DNA of 64,000 nt from Streptomyces sp. NRRL S-455 (lineage in GTDB: Bacteria > Actinomycetota > Actinomycetes > Streptomycetales > Streptomycetaceae), in NCBI RefSeq assembly GCF_000717875.1, contig NZ_JOCT01000004.1, positions 682,001-746,000 on the forward strand, given 5' to 3'. The notes below the pieces were generated by a model. The model made no database searches and was not told where the DNA came from. It was given only the letters and a program-made list of their open reading frames with translations. The position numbers and the translations under genes are program-made. Below, piece after piece: positions 9,020 through 16,624 of this stretch. How positions within the stretch are numbered: position 1 is the stretch's first letter; the number at the start of each line of letters is the position of its first letter.

Positions 9020-9849
9020 CAGGCGCCCCTTCCCTGCTCGGGGCCCTGGAGCAGCGCCGAGTAGCCGCGCTCCAAGGGGCTGTCGCCCACGTGCTCGGGC
9101 CCGCCCGCCGCGGCCAGGTCGCCCGGAGTGCCCTGGAAGACCAGCCGGCCCTCGTCGAAGAGCACCACGTCGGTGCAGGCGGCGGCGACGTCCTCCACCA
9201 GGTGGGTCGAGACGACCACGCAGGTGTCGGTTCCCAGCTCCTGCAACAGCTGGCGCAGGCGCAACCGTTGGGCCGGGTCGAGGCCGACGGTCGGTTCGTC
9301 CAGGAGCAGGATCGCCGGGTCGTTGACGATGGCCTGGGCGATCCCCACGCGCCGCACCATGCCGCCCGACAAGGCCTTCAGCCGCTCGTCGGCGCGGTCG
9401 GCCAGGCCGACGCGCTCCACCGCCCGCTGCACCGCGGCCGGGACATCCGCCTTGGGGACCTCCTTCAGCCACGCCATGTACTCGACGAACTCGCGCACCG
9501 TGAAGCGCTTGTAGTAGCCGAACTCCTGCGGCAGATAGCCGATCCGGCGGCGCAGCGCCCGGTGTTCGCCCCCGTCCGTCACGGGCTTGCCGAGCAGTTC
9601 CAGGCTGCCTCCGGCCGGGCGCAGCACCGTGGCCAGCGCCCGGATCAGGGTGGTCTTTCCGGCCCCGTTGGGTCCCAGCAGGCCGGTCACGCCGGTACCC
9701 AGCGACAGGTCGAGCCCGTCGACGGCCATCCGTTTGCGGCCTGCTCTCACCTTCAGCCCCGTGGCCCGGATCTGCCAGGCGTAGGACGTCGGCGCGAGGT
9801 CGGCCGCGCTGATCGCGGACATCGAGTGGTGTTCCTTCCGGTCGGTCAT
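9016..9849 (-). CDS. ABC transporter ATP-binding protein
   Basis: 277 residues. Walker A is G-P-N-G-A-G-K-T-T (about residues 58-66), the Q-loop is in Y-L-P-Q-E-F-G, the ABC signature is L-S-G-G-M, Walker B is I-L-L-L-D-E-P, and the H-loop histidine is in S-T-H-L. This is the drug/antibiotic-exporter (CcmA/DrrA-like) subfamily layout. ATG 9849 overlaps the anti-sigma stop (ATGA) and has GGAG seven bases upstream. An in-frame ATG at 9822 also has a strong site (GGAAGGA), so either start is possible. Confidence 0.92.
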   Translation of the reverse strand: MTDRKEHHSMSAISAADLAPTSYAWQIRATGLKVRAGRKRMAVDGLDLSLGTGVTGLLGPNGAGKTTLIRALATVLRPAGGSLELLGKPVTDGGEHRALRRRIGYLPQEFGYYKRFTVREFVEYMAWLKEVPKADVPAAVQRAVERVGLADRADERLKALSGGMVRRVGIAQAIVNDPAILLLDEPTVGLDPAQRLRLRQLLQELGTDTCVVVSTHLVEDVAAACTDVVLFDEGRLVFQGTPGDLAAAGGPEHVGDSPLERGYSALLQGPEQGRGAW

Positions 9850-10676
9850 CGAAGTGCTCCGGGGACGGCGTACGCGCCCTTGCGGGCGATGACGACACCG
9901 GTGCCGAGGGCGAGGATCAGCCCCCACACGGGCAGGCCGTCCGTGTGCAGGACAAGGGGGGTGCGGCTGGTGGCCAGGGCCGGCGCCACAACCACCGCGG
10001 CCCACACCGTGATCAGCACGACGGCGGCGCGGGTCACACCGACGACTCCGCCCAGCGCCAGGGCCGAGGAGGTGAACGCCAGGCTGGGAAGCAGCCATTG
10101 CCCGGCTGCCACGCCGGTCGCCCATCCGCACGTCAGCAGGGCGGGGACGACCACGGCGAGCACCGACGCGGTACGCCGCAGCACCAGGGGAAGCCCGGCC
10201 CGGGGTGTGGAGGCGGTCAGTTCGCAGGCCGGATCCAGGCCGCGCGACCACGACGCCGCGACGCCGAGCACGGGCAGGACGGGGGCGACCAGCAGCACCA
10301 GCGGCACCCGGCCGGCGCCGGGGCCGTGACCCGTGCCGCTGCCGGTCAGGTCGAACAGCAGGGCGAACAGGGTGACGCTCATGACCGTGGCCAGCCAGGG
10401 CACCATCGTGGGGGTCAGCCACCTCGCCCACCGTGCCGGCCTGATCCGCCGGCGGGGTGCGGCGGCGGCCAGCCGGGGCTCCAGGTCCGACCACACGGCG
10501 TCGACCACCGCCGTCACGGCCGGTGCTCCCGCCGTGGTGGCGGCCGACAGCCGGTCCCGGCAGATCCGGCACAGCTCCAGATGGGCCTCCAGGGCCCACA
10601 CCTCGTCGGCGGCGATGTGCGTGTCGCCGCGCGCGTACGCGTCGATGAGCCGCGCCGCCGCGTGTTCCGCGCTCAT
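9846..10676 (-). CDS. Membrane anti-sigma factor with zinc (ZAS) motif
   Basis: 276 residues from ATG 10676, overlapping the sigma factor stop (ATGA). Residues about 30-40 contain H-L-E-L-C-R-I-C, the H-x3-C-x2-C signature of zinc anti-sigma domains that bind ECF sigma factors. Beyond residue 95 there are about six hydrophobic helices, more than the single helix of classical anti-sigma factors, so the C-terminal half may be a sensor or a transporter-associated membrane module. It probably holds the adjacent sigma factor inactive until a membrane signal is felt. Confidence 0.85.
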   Translation of the reverse strand: MSAEHAAARLIDAYARGDTHIAADEVWALEAHLELCRICRDRLSAATTAGAPAVTAVVDAVWSDLEPRLAAAAPRRRIRPARWARWLTPTMVPWLATVMSVTLFALLFDLTGSGTGHGPGAGRVPLVLLVAPVLPVLGVAASWSRGLDPACELTASTPRAGLPLVLRRTASVLAVVVPALLTCGWATGVAAGQWLLPSLAFTSSALALGGVVGVTRAAVVLITVWAAVVVAPALATSRTPLVLHTDGLPVWGLILALGTGVVIARKGAYAVPGALR

Positions 10677-11233
10677 GTCAGGGCCCTCCGCATCTCGGTC
10701 CGTGCCCGGCGGGCACGGGTCTTGACGGTGCCCTCGGGCACGCCGAGCAGGACCGAGGTCTCCCGGACGGACAGTCCGTCGAGCACCATGGCCTGCAGTA
10801 CCTGTCTGAGTTCGGGTGCCAGACGCCGCAGCGCGTCCCCGATGTCGCCGTCGACGGTCGCCGCGAGGGCCTCCTCCTCGGCGGCGGGCGCCACGGGGTG
10901 CGCGGCCGCCGCGGGCGGCGGCTGGGCGTGGTGGGCCCTGCGCCGGAAGGCGTCGACGAGACGGCGTGCCGCGATCGTCCACAGCCAGCCGACGGCGGTC
11001 CCTCCGACCGCGGCCCCCGCGAACGCGCCCGCCGCACGCCACACCGCCAGATACGTCTCCTGCATGACCTCGGCGACGATCTGCTCGTCGGCACAGCGGC
11101 GCCGCAGTCGCACCGCCAGCCACGGCGCGGTGCGCCGGTACAGCTCCTCGAACGCCGCGCGGTCGCCCGTGGCCACCAGCCGGACAAGGCGTTCCTCATC
11201 CGGCTCGCCGGGTGCTTTCCTGACTGCTCTCAC
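10673..11233 (-). CDS. ECF (sigma-70 family) RNA polymerase sigma factor
   Basis: 186 residues from GTG 11233. Region 2 is at about residues 12-80 (E-E-L-Y-R-R-T-A-P and Q-E-T-Y-L-A-V-W-R). Region 4 is at about 130-180 (Q-V-L-Q-A-M-V-L-D-G-L-S-V-R-E-T then L-G-V-P-E-G-T-V-K-T-R), the typical helix-turn-helix. There is no extended C-terminal domain. GTG 11233 was chosen because an ECF-type -10 element lies six bases upstream, consistent with a leaderless transcript, and because the frame upstream lacks family similarity. It heads the operon with its anti-sigma factor and the ABC genes. Confidence 0.9.
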   Translation of the reverse strand: MRAVRKAPGEPDEERLVRLVATGDRAAFEELYRRTAPWLAVRLRRRCADEQIVAEVMQETYLAVWRAAGAFAGAAVGGTAVGWLWTIAARRLVDAFRRRAHHAQPPPAAAAHPVAPAAEEEALAATVDGDIGDALRRLAPELRQVLQAMVLDGLSVRETSVLLGVPEGTVKTRARRARTEMRRALT

Positions 11234-11239
11234 ACCCGC

Positions 11240-11270
11240 TAGACGCCGGGTGCGGACGGCGGGTTTTCCC
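11240..11270 (-). promoter_or_regulatory. ECF-type promoter of the sigma operon, leaderless
   Basis: On the minus strand GGGAAAAC (11270-11263) is followed after 17 bases by CGTCTA (11245-11240), matching the usual ECF pattern of a GGAAC-like -35 and CGTC-type -10. The GTG start lies six bases further on, so initiation is expected at or next to the start codon. Autoregulation by the encoded sigma factor is the simplest reading. Confidence 0.6.
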
Positions 11271-11302
11271 CTGACCGTGATCCCCGTCACAGGCGAACCC
11301 GC

Positions 11303-11360
11303 GGGAGGCCGCACCGTCGGACCCGAGGGAGGCCGCACCGTCGGACCCGAGGGAGGCCGC
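11303..11360. repeat. 24-bp tandem repeat, 2.4 copies
   Basis: Two perfect 24-base units beginning GGGAGGCCGCACC lie at 11303-11326 and 11327-11350, followed by ten bases of a third. The array is intergenic between divergent genes. Confidence 0.9.
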
Positions 11361-11465
11361 GTCCGGCGGGAACTCCCAGGGAAGGGCGCACGGTGCGGCC
11401 GTTCCCGGGCTCACCTGCCCCGTTCGTCCGTGTCGGCCTCCTCGGACTCTGCCCAGGAGCGGTGT

Positions 11466-11502
11466 GCCACCCGTAACGTGTGGCATGACCACGAACACGT
11501 GG
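11466..11502. promoter_or_regulatory. Two tandem inverted repeats upstream of fumarylacetoacetase
   Basis: GCCAC-N9-GTGGC (11466-11484) is followed by CCACG-AACA-CGTGG (11489-11502), ending 37 bases before the ATG. Their position suits a repressor site controlling aromatic amino acid degradation. The regulator is not identified. Confidence 0.4.
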
Positions 11503-11539
11503 CGACGACACGGCACACCCGAAAGCGAGGCAGCACCCG

Positions 11540-12757
11540 ATGCCCCCCTTCGATGTCCCCGAGGGCGATCCCTTCGGTCCGCACAACCTGCCGTACGGCG
11601 TGTTCTCCCTCCCCGGCTCCTCGCACCGGGCCGTGGGTGTCCGGCTCGGCGACCACGTGCTGGACGCCGGCGCGGCGGCCCACGCCCTCGGCTCCCCGTA
11701 CGCCTCCCTGCTCGCGCAGCCGACCCTCGGCCCGCTGCTGGCCGCCGGCCGCACGGCCTGGTCGGACGTGCGCCGGGCGCTGACGGCCTGGGTGACCGTG
11801 CCGTCCCACCGCGAGACCGTCGAACCGCTCTTCCACCCCCTGTCCCAGGTGACCCTGCACCTGCCCTTCGAGGTCGCGGACTACGTCGACTTCTACGCCT
11901 CCGAGAACCACGCCCGGAACGTCGGCCGGATCTTCCGCCCCGACGCCGAGGACTCCGTGACCCCCAACTGGAAGCACCTGCCGATCGGTTACCACGGCCG
12001 CTCCGGCACGGTCGTCGTCTCGGGCACGGACGTCGCACGCCCCTCGGGCCAGCGCAAGGCGCCGACGGACCCAGCTCCCGTCTTCGGCCCGTCGGTCCGC
12101 CTGGACATCGAGGCGGAGGTCGGCTTCGTCGTCGGCGTGCCGTCGCGGCTCGGCGCGCCCGTGTCCCTGGGCGACTTCCGCGAGCACGTCTTCGGTCTCT
12201 GCCTCCTCAACGACTGGTCCGCACGCGACATCCAGGCCTGGGAGTACGTCCCGCTCGGCCCGTTCCTCGGCAAGTCCTTCGCCACGTCGGTGTCGGCGTG
12301 GATCACTCCGCTGGACGCCCTGGAGGAAGCCCGGGTGGCCCCGCCGGCCCGGACCCACGCGCTGCTGCCGTACCTGGACGACAGCGACGAGGAACCCGGC
12401 GGCTACGACCTGCGGATCACCGTCGCCCTCAACGGCCACGTCGTCTCCGAGCCGCCCTTCTCCACCATGTACTGGACGGCCGCCCAGCAGCTGGCCCACA
12501 TGACCGTGAACGGCGCCTCGCTGCGCACCGGCGACCTGTACGGCTCGGGCACGGTCAGCGGCCCGTCGGACCGGGAGCGCGGCTCGCTCCTGGAGCTGAC
12601 CTGGAACGGCCGCGACCCGCTCGAACTCCCGGACGGCAAGCGGACGTTCCTGGAGGACGGCGACGTGGTGACCCTCTCGGCCTGGGCGCCCGGGCCCGAC
12701 GGCGTGCGGGTGGGGCTGGGCGAGGTGACGGGGCGGGTCGTGCCGGGAGGCGCGTGA
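11540..12757 (+). CDS. fahA: Fumarylacetoacetase
   Basis: 405 residues, the normal length for the enzyme that hydrolyses 4-fumarylacetoacetate to fumarate and acetoacetate, last step of tyrosine/homogentisate breakdown. The N-terminal SH3-like domain (about 1-110) is followed by the FAH domain. Metal-site and active-site stretches are present: D-Y-V-D-F-Y-A-S-E-N-H-A, P-I-G-Y-H-G-R and N-D-W-S-A-R-D-I-Q-A-W-E-Y. ATG 11540 has GCGAGG nine bases upstream. The other pathway genes are not in this window. Confidence 0.96.
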   Translation: MPPFDVPEGDPFGPHNLPYGVFSLPGSSHRAVGVRLGDHVLDAGAAAHALGSPYASLLAQPTLGPLLAAGRTAWSDVRRALTAWVTVPSHRETVEPLFHPLSQVTLHLPFEVADYVDFYASENHARNVGRIFRPDAEDSVTPNWKHLPIGYHGRSGTVVVSGTDVARPSGQRKAPTDPAPVFGPSVRLDIEAEVGFVVGVPSRLGAPVSLGDFREHVFGLCLLNDWSARDIQAWEYVPLGPFLGKSFATSVSAWITPLDALEEARVAPPARTHALLPYLDDSDEEPGGYDLRITVALNGHVVSEPPFSTMYWTAAQQLAHMTVNGASLRTGDLYGSGTVSGPSDRERGSLLELTWNGRDPLELPDGKRTFLEDGDVVTLSAWAPGPDGVRVGLGEVTGRVVPGGA

Positions 12758-12848
12758 GCCCTCCCGGAGGCCCGGGTCCGGCGGGCCGTCGCCCCTTCCC
12801 GGCTGTTCCGACCTGCCCCGGCTGTTCTGATCCGCGCGACCCCTGACT

Positions 12849-12888
12849 CACACCGCCCGGCACCGTCATACTGGCGTCGGGCGGTGTG
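12849..12888 (+). terminator. Hairpin after fumarylacetoacetase
   Basis: An 11-bp perfect stem (CACACCGCCCG / CGGGCGGTGTG) with an 18-base loop, about 90 bases past the stop. There is no U-tract, as is common in high-GC actinobacteria. Confidence 0.5.
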
Positions 12889-12930
12889 CCCGCACGCGCG
12901 CGGCAACACGGCACGTCAGCCGTGCTCGTC

Positions 12931-13020
12931 GCGGTGTCCGGTGCGCACAGCAGCCGCAACATCGCCGCGCCCCGCGGCCGCGTCACCGGTGCGCACGGCA
13001 GTCGCGTCACCGGTGCGCAC
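12931..13020. repeat. Three copies of a CCGGTGCGCAC-containing unit
   Basis: GCGTCACCGGTGCGCAC occurs at 12980-12996 and again 24 bases on at 13004-13020. A diverged copy (GCGGTGTCCGGTGCGCAC) is at 12931-12948. The array precedes the metallopeptidase gene by about 60 bases. Confidence 0.8.
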
Positions 13021-13080
13021 TGCGACCGCCCTCCCCAGCACGACCCGTAGCCGCCCCTCTTCCGACCAGGACCGGAGCCC

Positions 13081-14025
13081 GTGGCCATGACCGTCTGCCT
13101 GCTCCTGCTGAGCGTTGTCGCCGTGACGGCCGCCGTACCCGTTCCCCGTGCGCTGACCCGGGCCGCTTGGCCCGAGCGGGAACCGGTGGTCGGGCTGTGG
13201 GTGTGGCAGTGCCTGGTCGCCACCGTCCTGCTGTGCTGCGTGACGGCGCTCGCCCTGGGCGCCGCCGCCGTCTTCGGCACGGTCCGCGCCCAGCTCTTCG
13301 CCCCGGCGCCGCCCGCGGTGACAGCGGCGTACGACCTGTCCACCGCACCGCCGTGGGCCGCCGCCCTCACCCTGCTGCTGGCCTGCGGTGCCGCCTGGAC
13401 GACCGCGATGCTCGCGCGTGAACTGGTCGAGGCGCGGCGCCGCCGCGCCCTGTCCCGCGCCCATCTGCGCGAGCGCGCCCCCGATCTGCCGGCGGGTCTG
13501 GGAGCCGCGCGTGGCCCCCTGCTCGTGCTGGAGGACGAGTACCCGGACGCCTGGTGGATGCCCGGGAACCCGCCCCAGCTGATCGTCACCACGGGCGCCC
13601 TGCACCGCCTCACCCGGCACCAGCTGGACGCCGTCCTCACCCACGAGCGCGGCCACGCCCGCGCCCGCCACGACTGGCTGCTGCACCTGTCCACCGCCCT
13701 GGCCACCGGCTTCCCGCGCGTCCCGCTGTTCGCCCACTTCTGCGACCAGACCCACCGCCTGGTCGAACTCGCCGCCGACGACACGGCCTCCCGCCGCTGC
13801 GGCCACCTGACCACGGCCCTGGCCCTGATCGAGCTCAACCAGCACCGCGGCGTGCTGTCCTGCGCCTCCAGCCACCGGCTGCTGGGCGAGCGGGTCGACC
13901 GGCTCCTGGAGCCGCCGCCCCGGCTGGGCCGCCGGCACCGGGCCCTGACCACCACCACGGCCGCACTGGTACCGCTGCTGCCCCTGCTGATCGTGTTCGC
14001 GCCCGGGCTGACGGCCCTGTCGTAG
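13081..14025 (+). CDS. M56/M48-type membrane zinc metallopeptidase (BlaR1-like)
   Basis: 314 residues. Three N-terminal hydrophobic helices (about 1-20, 40-65, 85-110) precede a cytoplasmic domain with the zinc motif H-E-R-G-H (about residue 185) and a downstream glutamate in V-E-L-A-A-D-D, the gluzincin arrangement of BlaR1/HtpX-like enzymes. One helix closes the protein. These proteins often work with a BlaI-type repressor, but none is adjacent. GTG 13081 and ATG 13087 are both near GGAG; the ATG has the better spacing. Confidence 0.85.
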   Translation: MAMTVCLLLLSVVAVTAAVPVPRALTRAAWPEREPVVGLWVWQCLVATVLLCCVTALALGAAAVFGTVRAQLFAPAPPAVTAAYDLSTAPPWAAALTLLLACGAAWTTAMLARELVEARRRRALSRAHLRERAPDLPAGLGAARGPLLVLEDEYPDAWWMPGNPPQLIVTTGALHRLTRHQLDAVLTHERGHARARHDWLLHLSTALATGFPRVPLFAHFCDQTHRLVELAADDTASRRCGHLTTALALIELNQHRGVLSCASSHRLLGERVDRLLEPPPRLGRRHRALTTTTAALVPLLPLLIVFAPGLTALS

Positions 14026-14142
14026 CCATAGCGGCCCGCCTCCGGGTGGTGGCAGATCTTCCCGCACCGCGGACGAAACCCCAGTTCAATCGTCGAGCCG
14101 GTCACATTCCCAGTGGCGCAACACTCCCGCAACACTACTTTC

Positions 14143-14155
14143 CCTATCGGATAGG
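14143..14155. promoter_or_regulatory. Palindrome at the GntR gene start, likely operator
   Basis: CCTATC-G-GATAGG is a perfect inverted repeat centred 20 bases before the GntR start. A small palindrome overlapping the 5' end of a GntR/UTRA gene is the usual place for autoregulation. Confidence 0.5.
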
Positions 14156-14168
14156 TATGGTCCGATCC

Positions 14169-14957
14169 ATGCCTACCGACCGCATCCGGGACCACGCAGG
14201 CCAGGGAGCCGCGACCACCGTCGCCGCCCACCGCGCGCGGCGCCGGCTGCGCGCCGACCGGGCGAGGCAACTGGCCGACCTGCTCCGCCGCCAGTTGCTG
14301 GCCGGCGCCTTTCCCGACGGCACCCTGCCCCACGAGTCGGCCCTCGCGACCGACTACGGCGCCAGCCGCAACACGGTCCGCGAGGCGCTCGACCTGCTGC
14401 GGGCCGAGGGCCTCGTGGAACGCCAGCCGGGGGTCGGCACCGTGGTCGTGGCCCAGAAGTACCCGCACGGCCTCGACCGTCTGATGGGGCTCGCGGAAAC
14501 CCTCCGCGAACACGGCCGGGTCACCAACGAGGTCCGCACCATGGGCCCCGCCCCGGCACCCGCGCCGGTCGCCGAACGCCTCCACCTGGCGCCCGGCACC
14601 GACGTCCTCTACATCGAACGCCTGCGCCGCCTGGGCGGTCTGCCCCTGTCCCTCGACCTCACCTACATCCCGCTCGACATCGGCACCGAACTGCTCGGCG
14701 CCGACCTCGAGAACACCGACGTCTTCCGCCTCCTGGAGGCCGTCACCGGCCAACGTCTCGGCCACGCCGAGATCACCCTGGAAGCGGTCAGCGCGGACAC
14801 CCACTCGGCCGCCGTGCTCGAAGCCCCGCGCGGGGCCGCCGTCCTCATGCTGGAACGCCTCACCCACCTCGCCGACGGCCGCCCCGTCGACCTCGAGTTC
14901 ATCCGCTTCCGCGGCGACCGCATCACCATGAGCGGTCTGCTGCACCGCAACCGGTAA
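14169..14957 (+). CDS. GntR-family transcriptional regulator with UTRA domain
   Basis: 262 residues. Winged helix at about 35-100, with the recognition stretch Y-G-A-S-R-N-T-V-R-E-A-L-D-L-L and the wing E-R-Q-P-G-V-G-T-V-V. UTRA ligand-binding fold from about 110 to 255, including L-Y-I-E-R-L-R and E-F-I-R-F-R-G-D-R. An in-frame ATG at 14157 is an alternative start. It stands 33 bases before the ferredoxin gene in the same direction, so it is the likely local regulator of the sulfonate-type operon; its effector may be the substrate or a product. Confidence 0.93.
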   Translation: MPTDRIRDHAGQGAATTVAAHRARRRLRADRARQLADLLRRQLLAGAFPDGTLPHESALATDYGASRNTVREALDLLRAEGLVERQPGVGTVVVAQKYPHGLDRLMGLAETLREHGRVTNEVRTMGPAPAPAPVAERLHLAPGTDVLYIERLRRLGGLPLSLDLTYIPLDIGTELLGADLENTDVFRLLEAVTGQRLGHAEITLEAVSADTHSAAVLEAPRGAAVLMLERLTHLADGRPVDLEFIRFRGDRITMSGLLHRNR

Positions 14958-14990
14958 CCACCCCGCTCGCGCACTCTCCCGGAGACATCC

Positions 14991-15218
14991 ATGCCCTTGG
15001 CGCCCCAGCGGGCCGACGTGCCCGTGACCATCGACGAGTCGAAGTGCATCGACGGCTGCACGCTCTGCGTGGACATGTGCCCGCTGGACTCCCTCGCCAT
15101 CGACGAGCGCAACGGCAAGGCCTACATGCATGTCGACGAGTGCTGGTACTGCGGCCCGTGCGCGGCCCGCTGCCCCACCGGAGCCGTCACGGTCAACATG
15201 CCCTATCTGCTCCGGTGA
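14991..15218 (+). CDS. AprB/AsfB-like 4Fe-4S ferredoxin
   Basis: 75 residues. Two cluster motifs are complete: C-I-D-G-C-T-L-C-V-D-M-C-P and C-W-Y-C-G-P-C-A-A-R-C-P. Spacing matches the small dicluster ferredoxins that accompany APS-reductase-like flavoproteins (AprB) and the AsfB protein of arylsulfonate-utilising Pseudomonas. It is expected to pass electrons to or from the flavoprotein encoded at the end of the same operon. It opens the operon, 33 bases after the GntR gene. Confidence 0.93.
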   Translation: MPLAPQRADVPVTIDESKCIDGCTLCVDMCPLDSLAIDERNGKAYMHVDECWYCGPCAARCPTGAVTVNMPYLLR

Positions 15219-15232
15219 GAGGCCCGAACCCC

Positions 15233-16624
15233 ATGTCCCGAACCAGCTTTTCCCGAACCACCGTTTCCCGAACCACCATGAAACGCACAGCGGTCGCGAT
15301 GTCCGCCGTCGTCCTCCTGCTCCCGCTCAGCGCCTGCGGCGGTGACGCCGAGGCCGGCGGCGGCTCCACGGTCACCGTCACCGTCGGCTACCAGTCCCGG
15401 ACGATCAACACCGTCACGGCGGGCACCCTGCTCCGCTCCCTCGGCTCCTTCGAGAAGCAGCTGAACTCCCTCCACGACGGCGTCCGTTACAAGGTCGACT
15501 GGCAGGACTACGCCACCGGCGCGCCCATCACCGCCCAGATGACCGCCGGAAAGATCGACATCGGCTCGATGGGTGACTTCCCGCTGCTCATCAACGCGGC
15601 CCGCGGCAAACAGCTGAACAGGCCCACCCGTCTGGTGTCGGTCACCGGCTACAACCTGCGCGGCGGCCTCAACACCATCGTCGCCGCGCCCGGTTCCAAG
15701 CTGACCTCCCTGAAGGACCTGAAGGGCAGGAAGGTCTCCACGAGCGTCGGATCGGCCGCCGACGGCACGCTCGTCCGGGCTCTGCAGCGCGCCGGTATCG
15801 ACCCGGACAGCGGTATCGAGAAGCTCAACCAGCAGCCCTCCGTCGGCGCCTCCGCCCTCGCGGCGGGCAGTACGGACGCGCTGTCCCAGTTCGTCGCGTG
15901 GCCGGGCCTGCTCGCCTACCAGGGCAAGGCGAAAGCCGTGTACGACGGCGCCCGGCTGAACCTGCCCACCTTCCACGGTGTCACCGCCCGGGAGGACTTC
16001 GCCAAGGAGCGGCCGGCCGTGCTGGAGGCGTTCCTGAAGGCCCAGGCGGAGGCGACGGACTACCTGAACGAGCACCCGGTGGCCGCCGCCGAGAAGGTCG
16101 CGAAGGCCACCGGCCTGCCCGCCGAGGTCGTCTACCTCTACAACGGCGCGCACGGCATCGCCACCTTCGACCCCGCGATCAAGCCCCAGCTCGTCTCCGC
16201 CCTGAAAGAGGACGTGTCGGTCCTCAAGTCGGCGAAGCTCACCGGCGACGTGGACGTCGACTCCTTCGTCGACGACCAGTACGTGAAGAAGGCCCTCGGA
16301 CCGGCGGCGTACGCGAAGCGTCTCGCCACGAAGCCCGCGCCCGCCGCGAGCGAGGCCTGGCCCGAGGGCGCCTCGAAGACCGTCACCTTCGACTCTCCTT
16401 CCGCGCTGCTGCGTTATGCCGCCGGACACCGCGACGGTCTCCGCGCCGCCTACGTCCCCGACACCACCACCGGCACGCTGTGGTTCGCCGACAAGGCCGT
16501 GTGGGTGGCCGACGGCGACCAGCTGCTGCCGTTCGTCGCGCCCGACACCGCGCAGGCGTACGTCGCCGGGCACGGCGGGGCGCGTGTCGTCCCGTACGCC
16601 GACGCTCTGGAGCGGGCCTCGTGA
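15233..16624 (+). CDS. Sulfonate-type (SsuA/TauA/NMT1-like) binding lipoprotein with NosL-like C-terminal domain
   Basis: 463 residues. The lipobox is L-S-A-C in a signal beginning at Met16. Residues about 45-380 form the NMT1/SsuA periplasmic-binding fold for sulfonates and similar anions. Residues about 385-463 do not belong to that fold; they carry T-V-T-F-D-S-P-S-A-L-L-R-Y, A-D-K-A-V-W-V and G-H-G-G-A-R-V-V-P-Y, which align with NosL copper-chaperone-type domains but lack the Cys/Met metal site. ATG 15233 has GAGAGG upstream. A second ATG at 15278 gives a more typical lipoprotein signal. Confidence 0.85.
   Translation: MSRTSFSRTTVSRTTMKRTAVAMSAVVLLLPLSACGGDAEAGGGSTVTVTVGYQSRTINTVTAGTLLRSLGSFEKQLNSLHDGVRYKVDWQDYATGAPITAQMTAGKIDIGSMGDFPLLINAARGKQLNRPTRLVSVTGYNLRGGLNTIVAAPGSKLTSLKDLKGRKVSTSVGSAADGTLVRALQRAGIDPDSGIEKLNQQPSVGASALAAGSTDALSQFVAWPGLLAYQGKAKAVYDGARLNLPTFHGVTAREDFAKERPAVLEAFLKAQAEATDYLNEHPVAAAEKVAKATGLPAEVVYLYNGAHGIATFDPAIKPQLVSALKEDVSVLKSAKLTGDVDVDSFVDDQYVKKALGPAAYAKRLATKPAPAASEAWPEGASKTVTFDSPSALLRYAAGHRDGLRAAYVPDTTTGTLWFADKAVWVADGDQLLPFVAPDTAQAYVAGHGGARVVPYADALERAS
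15236..15280 (+). repeat. 15-bp tandem repeat, 3 copies, inside the lipoprotein start
   Basis: Units begin TCCCGAACCA at 15236, 15251 and 15266. Each encodes S-R-T-x-x. The third ends in the alternative ATG at 15278. Confidence 0.9.

Larger units (their letters stand above)
11234..11539. other. Divergent intergenic region, sigma operon / fumarylacetoacetase
   Basis: 306 bases without a gene. It holds the ECF promoter reading left, a 24-base tandem repeat (11303-11360), and two short inverted repeats (11466-11502) just before the fumarylacetoacetase gene. No additional reading frame with coding character was seen. Confidence 0.6.
12758..13080. other. Intergenic region with hairpin and GTGCGCAC repeats
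   Basis: 323 bases between two plus-strand genes. Contents are the hairpin at 12849-12888 and a short repeat family at 12931-13020. No convincing gene is visible. Confidence 0.55.

Noticed and set aside
12931..13020. CRISPR array
   Set aside because: Only three short, unequal repeats without spacers of regular length or cas genes.
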